Below are positions 11,541 through 23,406 of a DNA stretch of 64,000 nt, one piece after another. The stretch comes from Cordia subcordata (Eukaryota; Streptophyta; Magnoliopsida; Boraginales; Cordiaceae), in the NCBI GenBank assembly GCA_028554755.1, contig JAPTOF010000003.1, positions 25,460,001-25,524,000 of the forward strand, read 5' to 3'. The first letter of the stretch is position 1, and each line of letters opens with the position of its first letter. A program made the translations under genes and the position numbers. The notes under the pieces are model-generated. The model had not been told where the DNA came from. It saw nothing but the letters and a program-made list of their open reading frames with translations, and ran no database searches.

Positions 11541-13320
11541 AAAAAATAACGTATCGTTCGTGCATGCACAGCTAGTAACGTATAAGTTTTGCTATCTATT
11601 AAATTTGAGTATGGATATATGGATTTTGGGTTTGAGATGTCAAAAGTTTGAGTTAAGACTTCTGATATTCTCTACTGTTTCAACGGATCTGGTTCTAACA
11701 AGTCTCGAGTTCTGCTACTATCTTACAAACGTGAAAGGATTTTTGCCCTTTTAAGCATAAAGAGATAGAAATAGCTCGAGACAAATGAATTTTTTTTTAA
11801 AAAAAAATATTCTTACTTTTTTTCTTTCATTTTTTTTTTCGTAGTATTCTAATTGGCTTGATGAAATTTCTGTAATTGAAAAATAAATAAGGTTCCGCTT
11901 AATATCCTTTTGCTCGTTATCTAGTTAGGACACTTTCTAAAATTTGTTAAAAAGAAATGTAAGATAGGAAGAATCCCATTTTCTCCCATGAATTCTATCA
12001 TGAGTTCAAACTTTACCAAACAAACTCTTAAAAACATTTTTATCTTTTTTCTTTTTAAGACTCTAGATAATAGTAGACAAAAAAAATAAAAATAAAATCA
12101 CTTAGTTAATAAGTCTACTATTAAGTAAAAAATCACGCAAGATTTACCCTTAAAGGAATTTCTTTTACCCTTAAAGAAACTTTTTTTTATCTTTTAAATT
12201 TTTATAACCCATAAAAGAAGAGAAAAAAGAATGACAATTAGGAAAATTTTAATAAAATCATTAAATAAATGATTTTTTAATAAAATAAAGAATAACAAAA
12301 AATAATTCCAAAATAAAAATAAAAAGATTGTTACTTTACAAAATTTTCCTTACACATACTATCAAAGAAAAATTAAATTAGTTTTAAAATAACTTTTTCT
12401 AATATACACTTGTCAAAGCAAAGCCTTTTTTCCTATCCTTGTGCATTAATTTTTGCATCTAGTTAACTATCTAAAACAAATGAAAAATAATTTATTATAT
12501 AAATTTTGCATTATTCAAAAAATTATGAAAAAAATTTAAACAGCTTATATATCAAATTAATAAAGCTATTTTTTTAGCTTAAGGTATACTTTTTTTTTTA
12601 AAATGAGCTAACATTTAAAAAACATAAAACCAAAAATAAAAAATAATTAGAAATAAGGCATTGTTTAGCAAGACCTGAGATCATGGGGGAGAATGAGTAA
12701 AGGCATAACTTCATGGGGGGTGTGTGATTTATGCTAGAATTCATGGAGGAAAATGGCATTCTATACCATAGTTTTTACTGATTTGGCCCTTCAAAAATAT
12801 TTTTTTAAAAATTATTTTTGCAATAATAAACACTGCTGATTGATGCCACTTGACACGTAAGCACCTTATATTCACAAAATTGAATAAAATGGAATACTCG
12901 TTTGCTGTGATCACTACCGTTACTGCCTTTTGTCATATTAATATTTCATATATTCTTTCCTTATCTAATTATAATTATACCTAGAATTATTTCTTGTTCG
13001 GGATATTATATATTATCTCTGGTTTGCAGTTCCATTTTCGCACGTCGTTTAAAAACATCATGCTTTGTACTTTGGGACCATGTATAATATAATTAATTAC
13101 GACGGTATAATGAATAATAAGTTTTGAGCTACCTATGGTTAATAAGATTTTGATTCGTTTTGATTTAGTCAACTGTCTCTTTTGATTTAGTTGATATATA
13201 TATATTAGAGATTCTGCTGCTATTAACCGTCTGCGAACCGTATATAGTTGTTTTACAAGTTTAGTAACATAAAAGTTTAGTATAAAATTAATCGATTCAC
13301 TCTCACGATTTTATTTGATT

Positions 13321-13436
13321 GACACATCAAATCAATCAAGACCACCATTCAGAGGGAATAGTCAAATTAATCCAATTGACACATCAAATCAATCAAGACC
13401 ACCACCCAGAGGATAGAATAGTCAAATTAATCCAAC
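13321..13436. repeat. Tandem duplication of about 57 bp
   Basis: Two adjacent copies begin gacacatcaaatcaatcaag and end near gtcaaattaatccaa, differing by a few substitutions and a small indel. Confidence 0.85.
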
Positions 13437-13626
13437 TTTTCCATCTAATTATTATAGCCTATTTATTAATCGCTGCTAACTTATACCCACCACAATGTAG
13501 TTTAGCAGGGCCCTTTCATAAATTTAATTTAATATATACATATAGAGTTGTCGGAGGCGACAGCAAAGTTATGATAATGTCAAAACTAGCAGTTAACAAT
13601 TAAGTTTGGATGAGATGCTTTTTAAA

Positions 13627-13825
13627 GGGTGTTTGGTTTTACTTATTTGGTGCTTATAAGTACTTAAATAATAAAAAGTATATGAAAAGATATTTTTTTC
13701 TAAATACTTGTGAACACTATAAATAAGCAAAACCAAACACCCTGTTAATAATACAAGTAAAATATGTGAAGGAATTTTTTTTTTAAATACTTATGAACAC
13801 CTTAAATAAGCAAAGCCAAACACCC
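13627..13825. mobile_element. Tourist-like MITE with a duplicated right half
   Basis: The left end is gggtgtttggtttta, matched as an inverted repeat by the right end ccaaacaccc. The right-end module (aaataagcaa then ccaaacaccc) occurs twice, ending at 13742 and at 13825, so the right half has been duplicated or a second copy partly inserted. TTA/TTAA motifs flank it, as expected for PIF/Harbinger insertion, but the precise duplication is unclear. Confidence 0.65.
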
Positions 13826-14083
13826 TTTTAATACCGCAGGTTTACAAGAGAATGGAGAAAGTGACAGATGGCAAAGTTACTTGAGACTCCGCTGAGAGAG
13901 GGAGAGATAGTAGGAGTTATGGTACTTGTCAAAGAAAATTCATTGGAAGCGTTATCCAAGCTATAAAGTTGTAGATCAGATAGCTAGAGCTTTGTGATTA
14001 TGCATACTTGGCATGTGGTATTGCCCGGGTATTTATATGATTGCAGGCGTAGAGTATTTTGGATTGAGCCAGGAGCCGAGGAC

Positions 14084-14748
14084 TCGGGATGTTCATTTAT
14101 CAGGGAAACCTAATTATTGAACCAATTTTTCAAGGTCGATAAATCGGATTTGGGGAATTGAGAAATTGGCGAAAAAAAATCAAGGATGGAAAAAATTTTC
14201 GGGATAACGAGTTGGAGATCGGAATATATTTTATTTTCTAAAAAAAACTAGAAATCAGAATTTTTTATTTTATATATATATATAAATTATTTAGTCATAT
14301 CATATATGTTATAATATATTAATATAATATATTTTAAATTTTGCTTAGTCCTTGTTTTTTGCTTCACTTCAGCACTCCAACATCTTCCTAACCACTTAGC
14401 CTCTTTTTATATACTCTTTCGCCCTTTTTTACATTTTTTTTTTTTTGCTATGCCTTATGTTTGGTTATATATTTTGTATTTACATTTTGAAGTATAGATT
14501 ATATATATTTTTTTACATTTTAGATTTTAAATTACTCAATATAGATTATAATCAAAATTATTTTTTAACTTTTTTAAAAAAAATTTAAAAATTTCTCAAT
14601 CCCTTACAGTTTTTCTCCGTTCCCATTTCCCCAAATCACACTCTCATTGTAAATTAGAGTGAGGAATGAAACAAAATCTCTTTTCTAAAAATTATTTCAA
14701 GGAAAAATATTGTTATTTGGGGGCGAAGTTCTCTAATGAACTCCCCCA
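14084..14748. mobile_element. hAT-like non-autonomous element (family 1, copy A), 665 bp
   Basis: The termini are tcgggatgttcatt on the left and, reverse-complemented, tgggggagttcatt on the right. The flanking 8-mers ccgaggac (14076-14083) and cccacgac (14749-14756) agree at 6 of 8 positions, a decayed hAT-type duplication. The right interior, with its paired blocks of ttccccattcccc-like sequence and gaggaa(c/t)g(g/a)aac, matches the element at 22700-23398. It has no coding capacity. Confidence 0.7.
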
Positions 14749-14757
14749 CCCACGACT

Positions 14758-14777
14758 AAGTTTATGCTGGCTATAGC
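14758..14777. repeat. 20-bp target-site duplication (left) of the SINE
   Basis: The 20-mer aagtttatgctggctatagc is repeated without mismatch at 15029-15048. Long perfect direct repeats flanking a Pol III-derived sequence mark LINE-driven retroposition. Confidence 0.93.
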
Positions 14778-15028
14778 CCCCAGGGGCATAGGTGAGTTGG
14801 TAAGTGGCCAGGTGATTAGGGTGGAGACACCCTGACAACGCGGGATCGAGTCCGTGTGGCGGCAGTACTCCGCTGAAATATTGCGGGGGCTGTTGCTGGA
14901 TTTCCACGCCTGTTGGTCCTCTCCCTGGTCGGGCTGCCACTCACGCACATCCCTCGATTTACCTCCCGCCTGGTTAAGGGGCCTCTGGCCAGATGGAAAA
15001 GGGGTTCTCCTTTAGTTAACCCTTTTAA
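14778..15028 (+). mobile_element. tRNA-derived SINE, 251 bp, with 20-bp TSD
   Basis: The 5' part looks like a tRNA head. It has a Pol III A box (ataggtgagttgg, 14788-14800) and B box (gggatcgagtcc, 14842-14853) at suitable spacing. A GC-richer, tRNA-unrelated body follows and ends in a short ccttttaa tail. Perfect 20-bp direct repeats flank it, so the insertion is recent relative to its surroundings. It sits immediately right of the hAT element at 14084-14748. I cannot assign it to a named SINE family. Confidence 0.88.
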
Positions 15029-15048
15029 AAGTTTATGCTGGCTATAGC
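15029..15048. repeat. 20-bp target-site duplication (right) of the SINE
   Basis: An exact copy of 14758-14777. Confidence 0.93.
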
Positions 15049-15469
15049 TTTATCTAGATAAGCCATGAACTGACAAGAGTTAAGCGAGGATTCTTGTGCC
15101 AAACCTCAAACTATGGAAAAATCTTTAGGTCATCAAGACTGAGACATGCTGGTGTCTTTTTTTTAGGTAGAAATTCAGAAATACTAGGTAGGTCAAATTG
15201 TATCCATATTAATTATATATTTAGTTATTCTAGTAATAAACTTATCCAACGTGATCCATATCTTTTTACTTTTCGCTTTGTGCCAGGTGCATGATCCATG
15301 TCTTGCCGTCATGTTGGTTAGCATAAAGCCAAGTTGCAACACTGCAAACATGGCCTTTTTTCATCTTCCCTTGCTTGTAAGTCATGTCCGACTGTATCCA
15401 ACATTCAATGTGAATGGCTACAGCGAAAAGGACCGTTGACTCAAGAAATTTATAAATATTATATATGTA

Positions 15470-15957
15470 TTAGTTTAACACCACTATTATACACGAATTG
15501 CAAAATATATAATTATTTTTTTTTTAAAAAGTATCTTATATTATTAAACATTACAATTAATTATATTTTATCATATACAGTACTAATTTTTTTAATAGTA
15601 AAAGAAATTAGTTAAAATAGGTCAAGATTTAATATGAACTAAAATAGTGAATTACCATAAATACAAATAATCTAGATTGCATGTCATATTTTTTGTTGTA
15701 ATATGTAAATATTAAAATAAATTAGTAAATCAATATAAATCTTACTAAATAAGGCAATTTTCAATAAAATTGAATATAAATGTTAATGGTTGGATGAGGT
15801 GCAATTGGAATTTCGATTCTTGAATAGCCGTAGATTGAGACTTGAAAATAAGAATACATAACAAAGGATTATATTTGTACGACACTTATCATTGTTTTTG
15901 TACAATACTTATCAATATTATATTAAATTGGGTTATTTTATATAATATAGTATAAAT
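15470..15957 (-). mobile_element. Non-autonomous Helitron (family A, older copy), about 490 bp
   Basis: Read on the minus strand, this stretch matches the Helitron at 29360-29851 along its whole length. The 5' end resembles ttatactatattatata, the middle shares gataagtgtcg and tcaagtctcaatcta, and the 3' end has ggtgttaaactaat where the other copy has ggtgttaggctagt. The terminal CTAG is changed to CTAA and the hairpin has decayed, so this copy is older. Confidence 0.7.
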
Positions 15958-17182
15958 AAATAGATATAGATATATAAGTGTGTGTGCGTGCGCGTGTGTA
16001 CTTGTGTGATGTTTCAGGTATAATTTCAAATCCGCAAGCATAAATACTGGTACAAGTTTAGAAACAACTACTAACGATAAATTAACTAATTCAAAAATAA
16101 ATCTTAAATCATACTAAAATTCAAAACGCTTCATATTTATAGACCATTAATTTATTATTTTTCACATCAATCTATATAATTAACAATACAGAAGTGATTA
16201 TGCTGGTATAAGTTCAAAAATAACTACTTGAACCATAAACTAACTAATTCAAAAATAGATCCAAATCATACTCAAATCTGAAAAAATTCATATTCATAGA
16301 CCACTTATTTATTATTTTTCACATCAATCTATATAATTAACATTGCAAAGTGATTCCAACACAGTGTCTTCGTGCGTGCGAGTTGAAACTTGTAACACTT
16401 GTAACATCATATTTTCTGCAATAATTAATTACGAATCTTCCCTTACGTGGATGATAAATTTGGTTTGCAGTTTCCTTCTTATTTGCTTTGTGGATACACA
16501 AACTCAAATACTTCTTGTGTTGCCTTTTTCCCTTGCGTTTTTCTCGTCTTAGGTTGATGGGTCAACATACACATGTTAGCTTTAAATTGGCTGAGCCACT
16601 TTTCTTTTGAAATCAAATTCAAATGTATCAAAAATAGGGATATGGTTTTGGAGGTGTGGCAAATCATAGAGAAGAAATGTAGTTTTAAGATAGCATATAA
16701 TATAAGCTCTTTGATATATACTAGTATAAAAGTTCTTTGGACATATCTAAGAGATACAGATATAAAAATCTACGCAAAGGGACGTGTCGCAAATGAATAA
16801 ATAAAACTATACTAAAGTTCAACTCTAACATCATATTAAGAAATATGAGATATTATTTTAAACTAATTAACGTTATATAGAATAACTCAAAATTTTACAA
16901 AAGAATTAACCTTAAAATTTATAATTTATCAACAAGAGAATATTATATTGTTTAACCCACAAAAAGGAAGACCGGTACGAGGAGAAAGTACAGTCCATGA
17001 GGCACCATAAATGCTGAAGGGGCTTTGTGGACTCCAGCGGATGGCCTCAAACTTTTCCACTTGCTCTGATGTTTGATATGTTGGTTCTGAAAAAACACAT
17101 CTCCACAAAATGGAGACCCCAACTCCATGTGTCCCAGGTCTACCAAAGATCGAGGGGCATGTCATATGTGGGTTGATAAGAC
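15958..17182. other. Intergenic: GT microsatellite and a 156-bp tandem duplication
   Basis: A short GT/GC repeat lies near 15978-16000. Two copies of a 156-bp unit (cores ctggta and attatttttcacatcaatct) span about 16042-16357. A GC-richer block at about 16975-17180 has an open frame on the minus strand that I do not recognise. No supported gene. Confidence 0.5.
16042..16357. repeat. Tandem duplication, 156-bp unit
   Basis: Two adjacent diverged copies share ttcaaaaatagat-like and attatttttcacatcaatct blocks, offset by 156 bp. Confidence 0.8.
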
Positions 17183-17190
17183 TCCACGAG
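17183..17190. repeat. 8-bp target-site duplication (left) of hAT family 2
   Basis: tccacgag, repeated exactly at 17899-17906. Confidence 0.9.
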
Positions 17191-17898
17191 TAGGATGGCA
17201 ATGAAACGAGTGATTTAAGGTATCGGCATCGACTGATCTGATTAAAATTCGATAAAATTTATCCCGTTAAGAACTTAGAACGGATTCAGAATGATTAAAA
17301 ATACCCGTTAGGATTTGGGACGAAACTGGGATTGACTCCCGGGATACTCGCATTCCCGAACCCGATTATATATATACGTATATGTACAGATATATATGTG
17401 TGTATATATATATGTGTCTGTGTGTGTGTTTTACATTTATTAATTAATTATAGTTTTAAGTACATAAGTACATATTATATACTAAAAATGAAGAAAAAAA
17501 AATTATTTTCTCGTGGTAGTAAGGTTTGAACCCTTAACCTTTTACTCTTTAAAATTTTATTATTTTAATATATTTTAGGGATATTATTTAGATTTTTTGG
17601 AAAAAATTATTTGATTGGTTAGTTTTTTAAAATTTAGTGATTTAATTTGATTTTCGGGGTTGAGAACATGTCTTAAATTCGGGTTCAGGACATTTCTTGT
17701 TAAAATATTTATTTAAATTTTAAATTTTTTTAACCGGGTTTGGGACGTTCTGGGTACCAGCGAGTTTGGGACGTTTTGGAAATGGGATTCCTATTTAATT
17801 TTTATCCGAATTTGGGACGAAAATGGGAATTGGAATGTTATCCGGATAGCGAGTTTGAGATTCCTTTATAGGCAGGGTACCGTCCGTTGCCATCCCTA
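17191..17898 (+). mobile_element. hAT-like non-autonomous element (family 2, copy A), 708 bp
   Basis: The termini are taggatggcaa on the left and, reverse-complemented, tagggatggcaa on the right, a terminus widespread among plant hAT elements. Exact 8-bp duplications (tccacgag) flank it. The interior is repetitive, with variations on gggacga and cgggattt, and holds a TA/TG microsatellite near 17368-17430. There is no coding capacity. An inverted copy lies at 20393-21089. Confidence 0.9.
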
Positions 17899-17906
17899 TC
17901 CACGAG
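17899..17906. repeat. 8-bp target-site duplication (right) of hAT family 2
   Basis: An exact copy of tccacgag at 17183-17190. Confidence 0.9.
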
Positions 17907-18204
17907 TCACCTCTCTAGATAGCGTTTGATTTTTATATATCTTTTTAGCAAAAGAATAGATGCCTTTTATCATCTTCTAATTTCAAAATAATGTAATTGG
18001 CTTTATGCACATTTGTATTGACCCTATATGCGTATGCCCCCAATATATGCCCTCGGCCCATGGTCGTAGGGTGCGTTGGTGCAGCAGTTCATCTTGCCTA
18101 AGTCAACATATTATTATTATCTTCTACTAAAGTGAAAAAAATGAATTCCAGAAGTACTATTTATTTGTGTTTTTTTTCACTAGGACAAAAATGTCATTTA
18201 CTTA

Positions 18205-19899
18205 TCTCTACTTCTCTACTTTTCTAAATATATAAAAAGATTCATTTTTTTAGCATTATTTATTTATAGATCTTCTCTATAAATGAATAGTACAAAAAAG
18301 TAACAATATTATAATAAATAAAAAATGCATAATTATCAATGAGTATTTGTATAATATTTGTAATAGCAAGTTCTTAATTTTTATTTTTATATTTATCATG
18401 ACACAATTATAATTTTATATTTACTCTTTTCTTCTTTTTCCTTCCCTGACACAATAATTTTTTCTTTCTTTTCTTTTTTTTTTACTCTTTTCTTCTTTTT
18501 CCTTCCCTGACACAATAATTTTTTCTTTCTTTTCTTTTTTTTTTACTCTTTTCTTCTTTTTCCTTCCCTAGCAAAATAATTTGTTTTTTATTTTCTTAAT
18601 TTTTTTCTTAATTATGTATTTCAACTTTTATTTGGGGCAGATATTGGTTTAAATTTTTAATATTTTGAGTTTTGAAAAAAAAATGATTGGGTATTAAAAG
18701 TCATAAAACTCAAATCGGGTTAAGAGAATTACTTCGAGTTTTCAAGTTCAAATTTTTAAATATTTATTATTAAAATCAAAGAAAGTTTTCGATTAGATAA
18801 TCTTCTATCTATTTTATCTTTTTTTTTCCTTTCTTTCTCAATTAAAATGATGTGCATTCTCTTTTTCATTTCTACTAATCACACTTTGTCGCTTTTGGAT
18901 TTTTTATTTTTTTCCAATTCAAGTCAGAAAAACTATCAAAAAAACCCATTCAATTGGAGTTAGACATGGGAATTCAATTGAATTTTTTAAGTTCAAATAT
19001 TTGATTTTTAAAGCTAAAAAATTATTAAATTAAACATTTAAAATCGCAAACTTGATTTGTTGAACATTTGGGTTTCCGATTTACTAATTTAGACTAAGCT
19101 AAAAAAATACATAGATTTGTTAAATCATACTGTGCTAATTTAAACTAAATTTAAAGATAGATTTTGGCTTTCACACAAGAGTGGGAATTGATCCGTATTT
19201 TTGGATTTTCTGATTTAGAATTTTGAACTTCAAGAACAGCATTATTATCTAATTAGGTAATAAAAAATATAAAACTCAATCATTATTTAAATACCCGAGT
19301 GTTTGATCTTCGAGTTTCTCATTGCTTTTTTTTTTCCTTATGTGTTTTTTGCTTTTTGTTAAATCCCATTGTGCTAATTGGGATTAGATATAAAAAGATA
19401 TGAAAAAATGAAGAAAATTAAATATAAAAAATTTTAGTATTTAAATTACAATATACGAGTTTAGATAATTTTAAAATCATCTCAAATTATATTAAATTAC
19501 TTATGAGAATAAAAAGTAAAAAATAAACTTTTTAAAATTCATTTCTATATAAATTTTACATATGAAATTCTAATTTGATTTTATGAAGTGAAATCCGGAA
19601 AAAAGAAAAGCATATATCCCACCCTCATATTTAGCTAATTCTCTTTAATTATATTTTATAATTTTTTTTCTATTTTGTAATCAATCTTATCTCAAATTTA
19701 TCAAAACAACAAATGCATAAAATTAATGCCTTTCTCTGTTTCAATTTTTACAAAAAGATGTTTAAATATAAGTACAACTTATTTGACTACTTGCAATATT
19801 AATAAATTTTCTTAATAACTGTTTATTATATAATTTGAATTTTGTATTACAATAACATTGGACAATGTAACCGTACTTTGCATGGCGTTAATTTACTTG
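18205..19899 (+). mobile_element. Non-autonomous Helitron (family B, full copy), about 1.7 kb
   Basis: The 5' end tctctacttctctac is preceded by A. The 3' end has a hairpin-like ccgtactttgcatgg, then ttaatttacttg, followed by T. The homologous copy at 55383 ends in the canonical CTAG followed by T, so CTTG here is a mutated terminus. Insertion between A and T, a TC start, a CTRR end and no target duplication are Helitron features. The 5' boundary rests only on motif resemblance. The element contains a threefold 61-bp tandem repeat and no coding frame. Confidence 0.6.
18419..18580. repeat. 61-bp tandem repeat, three copies, inside a Helitron
   Basis: Pyrimidine-rich unit with core ttactcttttcttctttttc and ccttccct, three times in direct tandem. 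The third copy diverges after cttccct. Confidence 0.92.
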
Positions 19900-20392
19900 T
19901 TAGAGCAAAAAAGAATCCCCTATGGCGCGTCCAGGATCAAGTTATCCCACAATTACGTGCATAAATGAAGGAATGAAGCAGCAATTAAGGGATTTTTATG
20001 TCTATAAAAGTAAGGGAAACAATCCAGTCGGGACCATCAATAATCTAGCAAGCTTAAATACTAACCTTACCTTAAACACAGTCCTCGAAATCGTTTGCAA
20101 ACTCTCTAACTCGGGAAGGGATCCAAGGTTCGGCTAAAGGGAGAATCCAAATCTTAATCGGAAAGCGTGCTCTACAACACTATTTTTCTTGTTTTTTCTT
20201 CCTTTCTTTTCAAAAAATTGGTTTTATACTCACTTCTCACGCTAATTTATATTGAAATCAAATGAAGTATATATGAAGCCATTTTCGATGTTTTGCAAGT
20301 TGAATCTTTTGTCTATTAATCAGGTATAAGATGTACTTTCAAATCACAAGAGGATATCCTCAGGGGGTAATATGCAATATTAATGCCTTAAT
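19900..20392. other. Spacer between Helitron and hAT copy, no gene supported
   Basis: An open frame at 19922-20137 encodes 71 residues of no recognised family. I see no other feature. Confidence 0.4.
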
Positions 20393-21089
20393 TATGAATG
20401 GCAACAGGACATGTATCTTACTCACGAAGGAATTTCAAATCCGTTTCTCGGATTATATCTCCGATTCCCATTTCTGTCCCAAACTTGGACAAAAATTAAA
20501 TGCGAATCCCATTCCCAAGACGTTCCAAACACACGGATACCTGAAACGTCCAAAACTCGGTTAAAAAATTAAATTTAAATAAATATTTTAACCAGAAACA
20601 TCTCAAACCCGAATTTAAAATATATTCTCAACCCCGAAAATCGAATTAAATCACTAAATTTTTTTAGAAAAACTAACTATTAAAATAAATTTCCTATTTT
20701 TGCCCCAAAAAATCTAAACAATATCCCTAAAATACATTAAAATGATAAAATTTTAAAGAGTAAAAAGTTGAGGGTTCAAACCTTAATACTACTAGAAAGT
20801 AACAATCTTCTCTTAATTTTTAGTCTATAGTATGTACTTAAAACTATAAGTAATTAATAAATATAAACCATCTTTATATGTGTGTGTATGTATGTACGTA
20901 TGTATTTATAACCGGATTTGGGAATACGGATACCTAGGGGGTCAATTCTAGTTCTGTCCCAAACTTTAACTGGTATTTTTAATCGTTTCATGTTTGTTCG
21001 GGGCTTTTAATGGGACTAATTTTTATCAGATTTTAAACAGGTTGGTCGATGCTGGATATCCTAAATCACTCGTCCCATTGCCATCTTTA
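20393..21089 (-). mobile_element. hAT-like non-autonomous element (family 2, copy B), inverted
   Basis: Read on the minus strand, this aligns end to end with 17191-17898, including shared blocks such as gttttaagtacata, gatttaatt(t/c)gattttcgg and ttagggatatt. The termini are tatgaatggcaa and, reverse-complemented, taaagatggcaa. The flanking 8-mers (gccttaat and gtgctttt) do not match well, so the duplication has decayed. With copy A it forms an inverted pair separated by about 2.5 kb. Confidence 0.82.
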
Positions 21090-22691
21090 GTGCTTTTACC
21101 AGATTTTAATTAAATTAATGGGATAATTAGTATGATTCCCCACTGCATATATTCTTTTATTCAATTAATTTATGAATTTCTTTTTTTATGGGGTTCTTTC
21201 ACATGGAAATCTAATTAAGAGTGTGCTTGGCTTTTTTTTTTTAGCTACATATAAGTAATTATTGTTTATAAGTATTTTTTGATGCTTATAAACAAATGAC
21301 AAATAAACCGATGAGTATTTGGATGATGTACTTATAAACTATTGATATATTTAATAAATATATACTTATAAGCAGTAGTGTTTGTTGAAATGACTAATAG
21401 GGCTGTCCATTAATAATTTTTTGTATTTTTAAGAGATATAAATGCCGCTATATTTAGTCAGCTCTTGATGCTTATAAGCAGTGAAAAAAAAAGTTAGGGG
21501 GTGGTGTTTTTTTATTTCTTATAAGTCAACTTTACCTGCTCATAAGTATAATTTACCAAACATGTAAATTTTTTTTCCTTATAAAAAAGTTTGACTAGTT
21601 TATAAACATTCTGAGATACCGTGTAAGTAATTAGAAAAATAGAGGGACAAGTTCTAAGCAAAGCATACGATGAGAAAGAAAGAGGACAGAAAAGGAAAAG
21701 AACTCTATAAAGTTTAAGCGAGACGATCGAATTGATGACGGGTAGATGACAGTTTGATATACACATTTACGGTAACGTAATTATTTCAAGCTAACTAATT
21801 TACTGTTTACAGCCAACTTGGAGCTAGCTAGCTAGTGAACGTCCATGATAATTAAGCACATAAATGGCCACCCATGGGCAATGGAGAGAGTGTACGAAGT
21901 CAGAGGTACTGGATCTACCAACTCCCATTAATATTCTGTTTACTATGGGCTGATTTCAATGGGATCGATCTAGCTCGCATGCGTGAATTTAATAGAAGAG
22001 ATGGCTATTGTATAATTAATAAAGTAAGAGGTATTATTCAATTTATATACCGATTTTATCATTTCTCAATTGGCAACAAAATTAACAGTTCCCATGTTAA
22101 TTCTCTGTCTCATATATTCTGGACCTACGAAACTATTCGTTCTTTTTGCATACACAAGTATCCACTTATCGGAAGGATTCTTGTTATTTTTCTTTTGCCT
22201 TTAGGAAGATTGAAATCGAACTGATTTTCTGGATCAGGAAAGCGAAAAATGACACGCATTGTCTAATTTACGCGTGAAAGTGTTATAATTAAATCAATCT
22301 CTAAATTAAACAAATGTTGCACGCAACTAAAGAAATTAACTAAATTTCTGCAAGTCTGCTATAGCACACGATCAAGTACGCACTATATATAGACATTGAT
22401 TATGTAGTGAACCATTTAGGTAAAGTTCCCTCCGCGGTCATCAATTCAAAAAAAAAAAAAATCAAAGATATAATAATCTAATTTTGTGAACCTGGTGAAG
22501 ATTCATGAAGATGTAGAGAGTAGAAATTAATAGGGCAAGAGTTGATTGGGAGCAAGACCACCCTAAAAAAATTCCGACAAAAAAAATTTAAATTCCGACA
22601 AAAAAAAAGACCACCCTAAAAAAATAAACGCATGAATTTATTGCAGACGACAGAGAGCAGTTCACCAATAAGGTCTGATGAATTGTGTGAA
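21090..22691. other. Intergenic, AT-rich, no gene supported
   Basis: It holds repeated cttataag-like words around 21240-21560, possibly an old MITE. An open frame at 21874-22224 encodes 116 residues, but it resembles no family I know and has no promoter or homologue evidence. Confidence 0.4.
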
Positions 22692-22699
22692 ATTATGAC
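22692..22699. repeat. 8-bp target-site duplication (left) of hAT family 1, copy B
   Basis: attatgac, repeated exactly at 23399-23406. Confidence 0.9.
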
Positions 22700-23398
22700 T
22701 AGGGCTGTGCATTATTGGGGAAATCCGATTACCGACCTGAAATTTCGGGTCTGAGAAAATATGGTTTGGGGAAATGGGGAACGGGAAAAAAAATATTGGG
22801 GATGGGAAAAAATATTGGGGAATCGGGTTGAGAAATGGTATAATTTATTTTATTTGGGGAATCCCCAAAACCCGAATTACTTTTTTTTATTATATATATT
22901 TAATACATATTATATATTATATTTGGTTTTTTATTTCTTAGATATATCAAAGTGAGCATTGAACCAACAAAAACAATAACTAAGATTTGAAAGTTCATGG
23001 AGTAACGAAAAATTGAGATAAATGGTTATCGACAACTTGTTAAAATAACATTTTTCATTTATGCTTTGGACTTTTTATTTATGCTATGGTTAACTAATTA
23101 TAACTTATGAGAGTATAATCTATGTACTTTATTTACATTATAATTTGAAACTATGGTTTATATACTTTAGTTATATTGTGGTTTGAAGCTATCGCCTATG
23201 TAGTTAATTATGATAGCATATTTTTGGGGATCCCCGTTCATTTTTCCCCATTCCCCAATTCCCTATTGGTGAATTGGGGCGAGGAACGGAACAAAGGTCC
23301 TTCTCCAAATATTATTTCGGGAAAAAAAATTATGTTGATTGAGACGAAAGAAAAAAATTATGTTGATTAGGATGAAAAATCTCTAATAAACACCCCTA
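22700..23398. mobile_element. hAT-like non-autonomous element (family 1, copy B), 699 bp
   Basis: The left end is tagggctgtgcatta and the right end, reverse-complemented, taggggtgtttatta. Exact 8-bp duplications attatgac lie outside both. The interior has many ttggggaa/ttccccaa words, which can pair across the element. There is no coding capacity. It is related to 14084-14748 and 46441-47587. Confidence 0.9.
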
Positions 23399-23406
23399 AT
23401 TATGAC
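23399..23406. repeat. 8-bp target-site duplication (right) of hAT family 1, copy B
   Basis: An exact copy of attatgac at 22692-22699. Confidence 0.9.

Larger units (their letters stand above)
9065..14083. other. Long intergenic region with no host gene
   Basis: About 5 kb of AT-rich DNA. The recognisable contents are listed separately: a possible MITE at 9850-10187, a Tourist-like MITE at 10514-10737, a G17 run at 11524-11540, a tandem duplication at 13321-13436 and a doubled MITE at 13627-13825. The short open frames here are not conserved proteins that I recognise. Confidence 0.5.

Noticed and set aside
16929..17201. 90-codon minus-strand frame in a GC-richer block
   Set aside because: It resembles no known family and ends within a hAT terminus. 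It may be an old gene or element fragment, but nothing supports calling it.
21874..22224. 116-codon open frame on the plus strand
   Set aside because: No recognisable domain, no conserved composition, no promoter signal, and no neighbouring exons.
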